Origin: Timema cristinae
Taxonomy: Eukaryota; Arthropoda; Insecta; Phasmatodea; Timematidae
Length of the DNA stretch: 64,000 nt
Assembly (NCBI GenBank): GCA_039000515.1
Contig: JBCFYV010000546.1
Coordinates: forward strand, 1 to 64,000
Reading direction: 5' to 3'
Below, piece by piece: positions 20,101 through 33,649 of this stretch. How positions within the stretch are numbered: position 1 is the first letter of the stretch; every line of letters begins with the position of its first letter. The notes under the pieces were generated by a model that searched no databases, was not told where the DNA came from, and saw only the letters and a list, made by a program, of their open reading frames with translations. The position numbers and the translations under genes were made by a program.

Positions 20101-23100
20101 ATATTTTCGTATATTTTTGTTTTTAAGTGATAAATTTTGTTTTTTTTTTTGTAATTTTTGATTTAAAAGTAAATTTATAATTAAAAAACAAGAAAAACCT
20201 GATAATCAAATGACATTTTTTTTTTTAAAAAAAATAAAAAATCGGGTTTTTAAAAATACTTTACAAAACAGACCCAGGAAAAGTACAAGGGGTAGTACCA
20301 AACAGGGATTTGATAATTTTACATAGTTATCTAATTTTTCTAGACTTTTTTTAAAAGTATTTTTGAAAGGGTCAGGATATAAGGGCTTGCCTTTTGTTTC
20401 CAACTTGCGGGAAAAATATTGCTTTTGGCCTTCATCTTTTGTAAAGAAGGTTGTTAAATTTGGTTTTTTAAATTTTTAAAAAACCACGCTCAGCCAAAAA
20501 TCTTTAAAATATTTTTAAAATTTTTGACTTTTTTTAAAATCCTTCTTGGAAGCCCTTATTTTTGGGCCAGGTGTTTTGGTTTTTTGTTTAGGGAAAACTT
20601 TTTTTTTTAAATTAATCGGTTAAAGAATGTAAACGTTTTTTTTGGTTTAAGTAAATTTCCCAAACCCTTTCCATCAACTCCCTTTTTTAAAATTTTTTTT
20701 TTTCCCAAATTTTTTGGATTTACAAACCCTGGGCGTGCTCTAAAGATTCATCTTTGCTATGAGAAAATTTTATTAGCCATTAACAATTTTTCATCGTCTG
20801 TAATGGGGGGGATCAAAAAAAGAAAATCCCACCAACTCTACTTTTAAAATTTACCACAAATGGTTGAAAATTTGGTCAGGTTATTTCTGAAAATTCGTTT
20901 TTAAATTCTTTATAGTCTAACGGACAAAGAAAAAATAACAAAAATTTTGGTTTTGGGTGCAAGATAAATTTTGAAGTATTAACCCAAGTTTAAAACAAAA
21001 AATTTAACTGGGGAAAACAGAAAGGGACAGGGCACAAATTTTTCTTTTTCTTTAGAATTTTAAAAATTGACGACAAAAAATGAACATTTTAACCAGTAAA
21101 AACCCTTCCCACCCCAAAAAAGCGTGATGATTGGCCCCTTGGAGTTCTAAAATCCAAAAACCTTCCCGTTTTAGTGCTCCAACAAATACGAGAACCACAT
21201 GAAAACCCTTTTTATTTCTTCTTGGGGGGTTTCGTTAATTTGGTCTCTAATTCGGGAAAAATTTTGGGCAATTCCCTTCTGGGGGTTAGCTTTTTTGGTA
21301 TTAGATTTCTTTGTTTAACCTGGTCGTTTTTCCTTTGTCTTTTCTTGGGCCACGCATGAGGAATTTTTAAAAAAATGTCGGGTTTGGGGTCCAGTGGTTG
21401 ACCCCAAATTTTTGTGTCGAATCGCCTCTTAACAAATTTTTCCAAGATATGGTGACGGCAAGCTAGATATAAAATTCTTTTCCCTAACTTTTGCCCAAAT
21501 TAAAACGCATGCTCCTTTGATTTCTTCCCGTGTTGGATGCTTTAGTGCCCGAGAAATCCCCTTTTGCCCGGTTTTGGGGAAAAGCCCCCATTCATGTGGC
21601 ATTCATTTACGGCTCGGCTTGCACTCTCCAGACTTTTTTGCTTTTTACAGGAACTCCCAGCACTGTTCCTTTTCCCCAATAAAATACCCCAATAGCTAAC
21701 GCTCCATTGTTCATTTTTTAAAAACACCCATAAAATTTTACCGTAAAAAAGGGACAACCACGGGCCCTTTTCGGGAATTTTTTATTTTATCAAAAATTAT
21801 TTTATTTATTGTTCGCTAAACATTTCCCCTTCTATAATGTAATACAGTTTTCAAAGATTTTGTATAAAGGGGGTCAAGGTTTGGGTGCTTTAGAGTAGCT
21901 TTTAAAAATTTTCTGGGGCATTTCTGCCCGGATCCCTTTTCTTCGATTTAACAAAATGGAAAAATTTAATTGTTTAAAAATCTCTTTAAGGGCCCCTTGC
22001 AAATAAAACTTTCTTCCTCTTGCTCTAAAGATCCCCCCTGGATCTTTACAGCTTTTTTGGGGATGTCCTTTTCCCTTCCAAAGCTCTAAAATTTTTCCTG
22101 GTGATGCTATCCTCTTCAGGTCCTCTTTTTTCTTCCCCTTTCTTCAAACTTGCTTATCTTCCGTCTCTAAGAAGCAACAAAAAAAAAGGGGAAAAAAAGG
22201 GGACATAGAAACTAGTCGTTTTGGGCAGAATATTAATAATAAAATGGGTAATAAATTAAATATTTCAAATTTTATCAATGGGAAATTTTTTAAAAAATTT
22301 TCCTATTATCTTTTAAATTTACTTTTTTTTTTAGAATAATAATAAAAAAAAACCTAAACCAATTTAAAATAAAGTTTCTTTTTGGGATTTTTGGGGTTAT
22401 TTTTCAAGTTCCTTTTGCCCCTTGATTCTTCAGCTCAGAAACTTGAGACCCACTCCGTCAGGAACCTGGGGGGGCCCTTCCCTGCCTTGTTTCACAAAAA
22501 ACCTTTAAATCTTTTTCCCGATTTCATCAGACCCAAGGGCACTTGTTGAGCAATATCAAGAGATCACCCAAACTTTTCAACAAAATTTTTTTAAATTTGT
22601 TTTTGACCGTTCCCCGATGTTTTCACCGGTTTTTTTTGAAGAGTTCCCCCTGGGCTAAATTTTTTTTCCAGCTTGGGAAATTTGGGCTTCTTGCTATTTT
22701 TTATGGGGGATTCCAGTTTTTCCCCCCAAAAAAATAAACACTTCTGTATGGCAATTTTTTTGCTGTTCTCTTACAGTTAATTTCACAGCACGAAAAATTT
22801 AAAAAAAATAAAACACAAAAAACTTGACGTTTTTGAGGGTAGTTTTTAAAAACCGGTGATCGGGTAAAAGGGGTTTACCCCCACAAAAAATTTTTTTTAA
22901 TTTTGGTTTGGGGCTTTGTAAACTCTGAGGGTGAAGGGCCATTTCAGGGGTTCCAATGGGTAAATAACATTTAAAAAATATTTTTACAAATTTTAATTTC
23001 AAAAAAATGTTTTCAAATGTTTTTTAAAAAATAATACTAAATTTATAAAAAAAAATAACACACACACTTGGAAAAAAAAAAGTTTAAAAAAATTTCCCCT

Positions 23101-23399
23101 AGATAATTGTTCGATTTCCAGCCCCCAAGGCACTTTAGAAACTAAAATGAATAAATAAAAAAGGGGCTTGTTTTTCTGAAGTAAAATCACCTTTCCCCAA
23201 AAATAAATTAGATTCACCCTCCTTTTCACCCGCAAACGGGTCTTCTTTTTTAAACTAGTCAGGTAAAAACCCCTTTTTAATAAAAAAATTAAAAATTTTA
23301 ACAAAAGGGTCATTATGTTTGAAAATTAAATTTCCCAAAAAACTTTTAAAAAAAAATGTTAATTTCCCAGACACATTATTTAAAAAAACCCCTAAATTC

Positions 23400-23775
23400 C
23401 TAAATACTCCCCCCCCAAACGGCTCCTAAAGGGGACCAGGGCCATTTTTGGGGGCAAATGCGTTTTTAACTCTGTTTTACTTTTTAAAAAAAACAACAAT
23501 TAGGGTTTTGAATAAAAAATTTTTTAAGAAAAAACATTAGTTTTTTTGAGATATTAACGTGTTTTTATTTTACCGTTTGGGTTATGGGTCCTTTTCAGCT
23601 TTTTGGCAAAAAATTTGGATTTTTCAAACTTTGAGCGAGACGGCACGGGTTAACGTCGTTTAATCGGCTCAAAATTTTGGCCCATCTCAATTTTGGAAAG
23701 GGGAATCTTTTTGGGGGGCCAGACGAACAAAAATTTCCCACATCGATTTTTTTTGGCCCCCCCTTTGTGGGCTAC
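23400..23775 (-). repeat. Inverted-repeat pair 2, right arm
   Basis: Read on the plus strand the order is TTTAACTCTGTTTTAC, ACAACAATTAGGG, TTTTTGAGATATTAACG, AAACTTTGAGCGAG, GTTTAATCGGCTCAAAATT and GGAAAGGGGAATC followed by CCAGACGAAC. The pair spans about 4.04 kb. It shares no obvious sequence with pair 1 despite the similar span. Confidence 0.8.
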
Positions 23776-26700
23776 GTAACCTGTGTTTATTCAAGTTAAA
23801 AAACCCCCAATTTTTTAAAGGCCCTCAACCCCAAAACCTGGTCCACTCACTACAACCAAAACCCCGGGTTCGAAATGAGTCACCTTTGGGCCCCCAGCCT
23901 TTCATAAATTGGGTTTCCCGTAAAAGTCAAAAGGAAATCTCCATTTCCAGAAATAGGATTCAAAAAAATGAACCCCGCTCTTCTATTTTATAACTTTCCC
24001 TTTTTATGTAAAGCTCACCCCCCCCTCCGCCCCTAAACCACCCAGCTGTAAACTGGGGCCCATTACCAAAAAAACAAGGATGGAGGGGATAGGGAAATGT
24101 AAAGGGGAAAACAAATTTCAAATGCGCTGGCTCATAGGCAGAACCCGGGTCTCGTTTTCATTTTATATTTTAAAGAACGAATTTTAAATTCATTTAAAAA
24201 ATAGTATTCTGTCTCTTGCCCCGTAAACTTAAAAGGTTTTTCAACGATAAAAGGGCGGCCTAGTTATGTTTTTCTTCTTATATACAGGGGGCCGGGCAAT
24301 GGGAAATTTTTTTGGATGACATAAAAGTACTGTTTTTTGGGGGGGGTTTCCTGTTGCCCCACAAAAAAAAATTTCAGTAGGGGCCATAAGTATTGGTTTT
24401 TTTAAATTAAATAATTTAAGAAAAAATTTTTTTTTTGAAACTAAAAAAAAATTATATTATGAAAATTTAACAGCATTTGCCAAAAAGCGAAAATCACCCC
24501 TTTAGTTGTATTTAAATTTTATACATTTATTTACAAAAATTTTATTTTTAAAAAGTTGTAAAGTACATCTCAGGGTTATTTCGAAATAAAATTCGAAAAG
24601 AAAAAGAGTTTTATCATAAATTTTTTTTTCAAAAAAACACACTTTAAAAAAAGTTTGGGAAAAAATTTTGGTTTTCCATAAATTTTTAAAAAGTTTGCTA
24701 TATACAATTTTACTATTTTAAGGTGGTCCTATTTAAAGCCAAATTTTCAAAAATAAGTTTTTTTAACGATGTAAATGTTCAGCAAAACCCTTTAAAATTT
24801 TATTAAAAATATTAAGACTGCTTTTTTTGTAGTCCTCACATATATAAATAAAAAAAAAATATTTTTTATTAGTAATTTTCATTTTTTTTTCAGGGGTGGA
24901 CGTTTTTTTACAAAAAACGAAACTTTTTTTCTGGATACTGTGGATTTTTGGGTTTTTTTTCAGATTTTGGAATTAACACTGTAGCCCGGCCCAAATCTCA
25001 AGGAAATTTTGGGAAAAAACATTTTTTAACTAAAATAGTTTTTAAAAATTTAAATTTTTGGGTTTAAAGTAAAGGGAGTTTTAAAAAAAAAATTGTAAAA
25101 CAGCCCCTAAGCTCCTATTTGTAAAACACGGCAAAATGTATTAATTATAAAAAAAAATTAAAGTTCCTATAGTAATTTTGACCGGAGGAACCCATGCGTT
25201 TTTTTAGTCACATAAAATTTTTCCCAGTAATTTCTTAAAATTTTATTTTTTAATACCATTGTCGTTTGCGTTGGGGAATTTTAAGGAGGAAAAATTTTTA
25301 ATTGTTTGTAGAAAAGGGTTTAAACCAGGGGGCCCTAAAAAAATGAAGAACTAAACCCACACTTTTTATAAAAGGGTTTTTTAACCTAAGGTAAAAAAAT
25401 TTTTAGCAGAGGGTGATCAATTTTTCAGTGAGGCTTGCAGGGTCTTTTCCCCTGCCCGATGAAAAAGTTCTGCTTTGGGTTTGGGGGAAATTTTGTAGGT
25501 AAAAGATGGAAATTTGTTGATGAAGTTAGAAAGAAAAAATTTGTTTTAAAAATTTTAAAGTTGTCTCAAGAAAAAACCTAAAAATGGGGAAAAACTTATT
25601 TCTTTTTTCCATCATTAGTATTAAAAGCAATCTAAATCCTATTTTTTCCCTTTTTAAAGAATAAGCAAGCTATTTCAATCCCCTTTCATTAATACCGATC
25701 ACTTGTATCACCCCGAATTTAAATCTACAGTTTTTCCTATTATTAGTAAATTTAATATCCTTCTAATCCCATTAAAATTTTAAAATTTAGCTTAGAAAAA
25801 AAAATTTTTTTTTTCGGTTTCAAAAATACCCAAAAAATTCAGATTTTGTTTATTTAGTACTTGGGGCCCTTGGAATGGGTTGATAAAATGTTGGACTGTC
25901 TGCCCCTCTCCCGATTCCCCTTTAACTTGATGGAAAATGGGGGGGGGCCCTTTAATATTTTTAAATCTGCCTTTAACTCACAGTTTTATAAACAATTTTA
26001 AACAATTAAAATATTTCATTCTTGTTGAATTAAAAAGAATAAACAAATAAAAAAAAAATTGGAAAAGGTTAAATTTCAAAACCCCCCCCAGTGGGCTTTA
26101 TTAACTTCCTTAATGCCTTTGACAAAGAAATGGTGGTTGACCCATATTTTCCTTCTTTTTTCTAGGGTGATTTTATTTTAAAGTCAAAATCAACATGAAA
26201 ACCCAATGACGTCAGCATGTACCCAAGTAATTACCTAACAAAGGGTTTCAATTACATAACACGTCCCAAAACCCGTGTTACGGGGCCCCCCATCACCCTT
26301 AAAAAGCCCTTTTTTTAATTCAAAACCCCTACACTTAACTATCAACCTTAATAAATTTTGGAAGGGCCTTTCAATAGTATTTAAATTTAAAAAAATAGAA
26401 AAATGGTTATTTTAAAGGGCATTTGGCTGGGATATTTTAGGAAAAAATTATTTAAATCAAACTAGCTTAACACTAAAAAGCTCAAAAAAAACACTTTTAT
26501 AGTTTAGAGGGTTAATTTTTGGGAGTATTCACGCGGCCCGGTCAGGTTCGGGCTAGTCCCGGGGATCGCCACAGAAAGGGCCCCAAAGGGGCCCCAAAGG
26601 AGGCCCCCAATTTTTTATTCGGTTTGGGGGCGTGAAATTTTTTTTGGGGAACGTAATACAAATTTTGCACCATTTTGGACTTTTTCCCCCAAATTTGGAA

Positions 26701-29700
26701 AAGATGTTTTTTTCCCCCAAACCTATAAAAGTTTGAGGTGAAGAAGTGTCCCCACTCCAGATGTCCCCTTCCCCGAGAAAAGTGTGCTTGTTTTGTGACA
26801 AAAGGGTTTCGAGAAGAGATATTCACTGGATATTTTTTTGCTAAAAAATTTAAAACTAAAATTTAAAAAATTTTTTTCAAAATTGAATTTTTAGAAAACT
26901 TCATAAATCAGTCGTTTATAAATTTTTATGATGGGTATATGGGATTCAAAAAGGGGTTTTCCAATTTAAAGGTCAGTTAGCTTTTTTGGGTTTGTTTTGT
27001 GAAACATGTTAAAATTTTACTAAATTTGCTGCAATAAATCCTGGCGGTGTTCTGAGGAAAAAATTAAAAAGGGGCTTCTGTATTAAAAATTTGCAGGGGG
27101 AAAAATTTTGGGGGGGAAAAAACCCCCAACCCCGTTTTTCCCCGGACGTCAAAAGGGGCTATTTCCCAAAGGGAAAAATTTGAATATGTCTCCTATTTGA
27201 ACAGTGGTAAAATTTTTTATTTCCCCTTTAACCCTAAGTTTTCATAGGAAATTTTAAGGCCCCCCCATCCCCTTAAACCCCCATATTCTCTCTTTTTTTT
27301 TTTGTTTTCCATAAAGATGATTTCCCTAAAAATCAAAATTTTAAAAAAAAGTGACTCCAAGGTTTTCCCCCTGCATTCATTTTATACCTTGGGCCCAAAT
27401 GGCTTTTCCCAAATGTTTGGCGAATTAGTGCCTACTCTTTTTGGGGATAGAGGGAGTGAATGGAATCCTTTTCCCCAAAGAGCCCCCAGCCCTTAAACTT
27501 GGGCCATTTAAAACTTAAATTTGATTTTAAATTATTTAACCACAAGAGGCTGAGTCCAGCCCATTCCCTACACACTGTTTCCCCAAAAATCCCTTTTGGG
27601 GAAAAAAACTTTTTCTCAGAAAATTGGAACCGGGGGAATCCCAAACCCAGACCTCCGGGTCCCGTAGCCGAAACCCCCGAAACCCCAAAATTGGGCCTAA
27701 AAATTGGGAAGGGAAACCCTCAAAACACGCCAAAAACGCAGATAAAACGCAATTTCTACTGGGGGTTTGAAATTTAAATTAAATTAATGTCGGGGTAAAA
27801 ATGATATGATACATTTCTGAATGCATAAAAGGGAAAAGATTCCCATTCAAATTTAAACTAGTTTAATTAAAAGCGCCAAAAAGTTAACAATACACAAGAA
27901 AAAATCCCCTAATTAAAAAGTAAATTGAAGTGGTTTCAAGCATCAAACGTCCTTTAATCTTGGGGGGGGGAATCAGGCAGGGTTTCCCAAATACTTTCAA
28001 ATTTTAAAAATATTTCTTAAAGCCAGCTTATCTCACACAATGCGCTTTGGGAAAAAAAAATCTCCCAAATTGAGAATTTTTGCTCCAGAAATATTTAAAA
28101 AGTTAAACTCTGACTAAAATAGGGTTTTTAAGTAATAAAATTTTAAAAAAAATAAAATTCAAGGTGATATTACAAAGGCTATTAATTTAGCCTACAACAA
28201 AACGGGTCACCCCGCCCACACAGAAAAAACTGTCTTTAAACAAAAGAGAAACGCGGGCAATACAGAGATGGCATGAGTGTTTGGGTTTTCAATACAAATT
28301 TAATTTGGGGTTTGCTTTCTTCTAATACATAAGAAAATTTCAAACGTTGTACAAGGAAATAGGGAAAAAATTATCTTGGGCTATTAATATCTTTTCAATA
28401 CGTAATTTTTTTTATTGTTTTAAAATTTTTTACACAATCTTTTGCTGTAAGCATTTGGGCACCCAAAATAGAGAGGGGGAAACAAAGGTTTTTTTTACCC
28501 CCTTTCCCCAAAAACCACGAAAAATTTTTAAAAAAAAATTTAATAATATAAAATATAACTAAAAAATTTAAAATTGAAGATGTTTTCAATGTAGAGGTTA
28601 CATTTTAGGACCAGGCTTCTGATTAAGCCCAATATTCAAAAGGTTTTCCGTTTCAACAAAAAAAATTTAAAAAATTTAAAAAAACGCACAAAAAAATTAG
28701 CTTCGATAACATTGGGGAAAAAATTTTAAATTTTTGGGTTTTAAAAAAAAATACTTCAAATTAAAATTTTTAAAAAAATTTAAAATTTTATAAATATTAT
28801 CGGCCTTCATAGTTAGGGGGGTGGGGCCAAAACCGAACCCCCCTCTTCCATCAAAATTTCATTCTTGTACAACCCCTTTATTTAATACCCCCCCCAAAGA
28901 AAAAAGTCTGGGTTCCCACGATTTAAAAAATTTTTTAAGAAATATTTTTTATTTTACCTTTTTTTTCCCAAAACATCTTGAAATTGTGAGATCTCCTTCC
29001 CGACTTTGGGGAAATTCCCTTTTATGAAAAATTTTTAAAAAAAAGAAAAATTTTAAAAAAAGTCGTTTTAAAGGGAAAAACAAAAAAAAAGAAACCCCTT
29101 TTAAAACACCATGAATCCTTTCTACTAAAGGAAAAAAAAAAAATTTTCCATCAATTCGGAGTAGTAAAAACCAGGGTGAAACTAGTCGACCGGGAAAAAA
29201 GAATATTGGAGAGGGTAGGTTTTGTAAAAAAGGTATTTAAAAAATGTAATTCATAGATTTTGTGAAAGTATGACGTATGACGTGACGTCACAAAAGGATG
29301 ACGGTTATTAATTGAATTTTTCCATGTGGGCCCCCCATACTCGTGTAAATTTTCCTTTTAAAACATGGGGATTGTTTTTAGAGCAAAGCTAATTTTGATT
29401 TAGTTTAAATCTTGAAGGAAAATTTTTACTAAATAAATCGTTTAATTTTCTTCTTTGGGTTAGCTTTTTGTATTTTTTTTTTTTAAGGATTCATCTCGTG
29501 AGTGTTATTTTTTCACACCTTTTTGATTTTCCTTTTGGAAGCTGGGGACTCTAACCGAGCCCCCTACAGTCGGAAAAAATAAGGGGTTGAAGCAGATTAA
29601 ACCAAAAAATGTCAAATTTTTAATTTTTCTTCTTTTTTATTCCCCTTTTTTAATTTTATAATTTTTTGTATTTTTATTTTGGCCCCATGGTTTTGGTTCA

Positions 29701-32700
29701 ATTTTTCCCTAATTGACATTCTACAAAATCTCCTAACCCCTTTAAAGGGGGCTCTCAGCGTGGGGGTCAACAATTTTTGGCGAGGAAAACATCCCTAATA
29801 CATCTTTCCCTTTTGGGGGTAGGAAACAACAACTACACCGGGAAATTATCCCGGGTTTTCCCGAACCGCTCGTTTCCCCTTTTTTTCATGGGACCCAAAA
29901 AAAGATCCAAAAAAGAAACCCTTACCCCGGGGGAAAAGGGAAAGGGGGTGGAGAAAAAAAGTCAATTGAGGGAAAACACAAAATTACCTCAGATTCACGT
30001 ACAATAAAGATTTTTAAACAAAAAAAACCCCAAAAAGGGTAAAAAATTAGAAAATCTTTATAAAGTTTTTTTACTTTACATAATTTAAAGGTTTCAACGG
30101 AAATTTGATCCCAAAAAATTGTTCTTTTCAGGGGAAAAATTTTTAATGAACTAGATTCTAACTGAATCTTTCCCAATTTTATACTTTCAATTTAATTTAG
30201 ATATACTTTTATACACAAACACATAGTTTGTGGGGGTCTACTCCCTACAAAAAAAGAAAATTTTATCCTTTAATGTGAAATTGAAAAATAGGATTTTTTC
30301 CCTTTTACTTTTAAATTTTCTTTTTCAATTTTCCCTTTTACAAAAAAAGATTACCTCTACAATTTTTTTTCTACTAGATTTATTAGGAAACTTCAACACC
30401 CTTTATATTTGCATTACAAATTTTTGTCATTTTATAACACCTTATATTTCAGTATACAATACTTTTGGTAACTTCTTTTAAATTTGGCCCTTTCAAGGGC
30501 CCGGAAACCATTTGTTTTCCTAAAATTTCCCCCGAGTTCGAATTTGTACGGTACAGGAGTTTTAAAAAGGCTAATTCTCCATGGCCACTCCACTTTGGGG
30601 GTGAGTTTGGAGAGATCCCGTCGGGCCCCCAAATTTAATTGGGAAATTCCCGGGACATAACCCGGGCCTTTTAAGGGCACATTTAAAAGGCAAAAGGGAA
30701 ACCCCGGTTGTAAGCCACGGCCACCCCGGGCCCCCGGATCCCGCAAATTACGAAAGGGAAAAATTTTCACCTTTATAAAAGGGGGACCCACAAACCATGC
30801 AAAACCCCATGCATGGAAAAAACTTTGGGTCTAAAAAAACGGTCCATTTTTTAATTACTAATTTTTTAGGGGCACCCAAAAATCGCCCACAAAAAGATCT
30901 ACAAGTCTTTAAAAGGTGGTTGAACCCTTTTATGTTTTTTAAGGGCGGATAATAACAACAAACTTAGAAAACCCCTCGATGAGATTAAGAACAAGGGGGG
31001 TTTTCCCCCTTTTGGTTTGAACGGTTTATGGGCCCCCCGAAGTCAAAAAAATTCCGGGGGGTTTGGGAATTTTGAGGTTTCAACCCCTTAAAAGGGTTTT
31101 GGGGGGGGGGGTTGGGGGATCAAAAACCCCCCCTTTTAAACCACAGTTAACTTCCCGGGAATTTTTGGGGGGCCAAATTAAACTTAAATGCAACTTTCAT
31201 GGGGTTTTCAAATTTTTCCCAAAAAAGGTAAAAAAGGGGTTAAGAAAATATTTAAGAAATTTTTTTAGGGTTTTTTTGGGAAAAAAACTCCCTTTTTTTT
31301 CACCCCGCCAATTTTTTAAACCTTTTGTATAAAAAATCTTTTACATTATCACCTTTACCTAAACGATCAAAAAACTCCCCCCCAATAGGGGTTATCCAGG
31401 GGTTGGGGGGGCTTTAGGACACAAAAAGGTTCAGGGTAGTACTTTAATTTAAATTTTTGGTTAGTAGGGTTAATTCAAAAAGGGAGGGGGGCATACCCCT
31501 TTGAAGCCTGGGATTTTTAAAAAACCAACAATTTCTTTTTTCCCCCCTAATTGGGGGCTGGGGGGTTTTGGGGAAAGGGGGCAAACCCTTTTTTTTAAAC
31601 CCCAAGTCTTTCCTTTGGGGTTTTGGGTTTTTTTAAACTTCCCAAGGTTTTTGCACTATTTCTGGGGAAAAAAAACGAACGGGCGGGGGGGGGGTTTGAA
31701 ATTTGGGGGAAATTTTAATTTAAAAACGCGGGAATACTTACCCAAAAGGGCGTAAAATTTTTCTGAGCCTCATTTTAAAAATTGCTTAAAAAAGTTACCG
31801 GAAGGGAAAAAACCCCCCCCCGTTTAAATTCCAAAATTCCTGAGACATTTTACGGGGTCCGAGGGCCCTAGGGGGTTTAAGCCCTTTTACCCGGGGGGTC
31901 CCCCCCCCCCCCCCACATTTCCCCCCTCCCAAACCCCCCAAATTTTTTTAATTTAAAAAACTTTTTTTTCCAAAAATTTTCCCCAGGGCCCCAAATTGGG
32001 AATTTAAAAAATTTTTTTTTAACCCCCCCTTTTTTTTTTGGGTTTTAAAGAGCTGCAAACTCCGGAAAAAGAAGGAAAAAAACCTCGAATAATAGGCACA
32101 ATCCCCACAAAGCTTTAACTTGTTCGATTATTGGGGGTGGAAAATTAACTATAGGAATAATCCCCTCCGGGGGGCCCAAGGGTATTTTCCCCTTTAAAAA
32201 AACACAACCCAAAAAAATTTAATTTCAATCAGTTTCCCCACGTCACTTTTATCCCGGGGTTTACGTTTTGACCCCGCCCCCCTCTAAACGCTGCAAAACT
32301 TATATGACCCTGTTCATAAAAACTCTTCTAAGGAATACTATAAAAAAGGTGAGTCTAATAATTTTTCGCCAAATTTTAATTTAAAAAACTCAAAAATATT
32401 TCTTAAAAATCGACTCAAAACTGCTCCTCCACAAATAATCCCCGGGGGGGGGCTCGTTTTTATTGATAACAGCCCCAAGGGGTAGCAAAAACGTATATTG
32501 CTTGAATCCTCCCTAAATTTGGCACTAAGAAAAAAATAGAATTTAGGTCTTTTTAAATTTTGTTAATCTAAATGTTGAAAAAGGGACTTTCAAATGGGGC
32601 CTAGGGGAAGGGGTTTAAAAAAATCTGTTTTTTCATGTTCCTGTAGCCCCACTATCAGCTATGTCCCCCATCTTTTGGGGGGGTTAAAAACAAGGGGTTT

Positions 32701-33649
32701 GCGTATGCGAACGGAAAGTCTAATTTATTTCCTTATAAGTTTGAAACCTGGGGCTGTTCTCTAAAAGCTTTTAAAAATTAAAGTGGTGGGAAAAAGAAAG
32801 GGTGGAGAAACTGGCAGGTTTAAGAAATTTAAAAAAAGAAATTTTATAAGGGAAACACACATTTACCCCACTTAGGGGTTTTAATATCCAAAAAAAACTT
32901 GTTTGAGTTTTCACTAAGTTCACTGGGTGGAAATTAAATGATTAAAAAATTTTTTTGTTTCATTTTTCTTTACCCAATTTTTAAATTTAAAATTGGATTT
33001 AAAATTTTAAAAAGAAATTTTTATTTTTTTAAATTTAAATTTTACTAAATTTGGGACTAAACAGGAAACTATCCTAATATTACATTTATATGGGAAATTT
33101 TCAACAACAGGTAAATGTTTCCCCGGGAAATCCTTTCACTTTAATAGTAAAAATAAATATTTTATTTATATTTAATGTTGGCACCATTAGCGATGGCAAA
33201 AAGTCTTGGTTCAAAAATTTTTTCTCAAATTTTTTTAAAGGTTTTTTAAGGGGGGGTTAAAAGGGGCAAATAATTTTAATACAGTTAGAATTTTATGAAG
33301 GGAAAAACTCGCTGTGTTTCAATAATCCGAAAAATGAAACCCCCCATTTTAAAAAATCCTCAATTAAATTTTAATCCATGGAAAAAGAATGGTTTTTGGG
33401 GCCTCCTAAAATAACCCCTGCCTTTGTGGTGGGACTACTATTTTTTGAAACCCACACTGATTTTGGGTGGGGGCCCTTTGAAACAATTAAAAAAATTTTA
33501 AATTTTTAAGGGCAACATTTTCTTTTTATTCAACTTTCTTAAACTTTGATTTTGAAACACCTGGGGTTTAGAACCTTGTGAGTGGAGGGTTTGCTAAAAC
33601 TGTACGTTTTAAGTTTATTTAAACTGTAACCTGTATTATTAGATTTACT

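Larger units (their letters stand above)
11510..33600. other. Noisy block 1: homopolymer-inflated consensus, no genes called
   Basis: From about 11,510 to 33,600 runs of four or more A, T, G or C occur in almost every line, far more than in the neighbouring blocks, and G and C runs are affected as well as A and T. The change is fairly abrupt at both ends. Biological low-complexity DNA would usually favour one motif, so unpolished consensus or mis-joined reads are the simpler explanation. ORFs are short, rich in Phe, Lys, Pro and Gly, and lie on both strands. I accept none as genes. Repeats that survive the noise are listed separately. The stretch from 24,100 to 33,560 shows nothing I can name. 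Confidence 0.75.

Noticed and set aside
23862..23880. B-box-like CCCGGGTTCGAAATGAG as a tRNA or SINE
   Set aside because: No A box upstream in the noisy text. A similar GGGTTCGAAA occurs at 50,353-50,364, also without partner.
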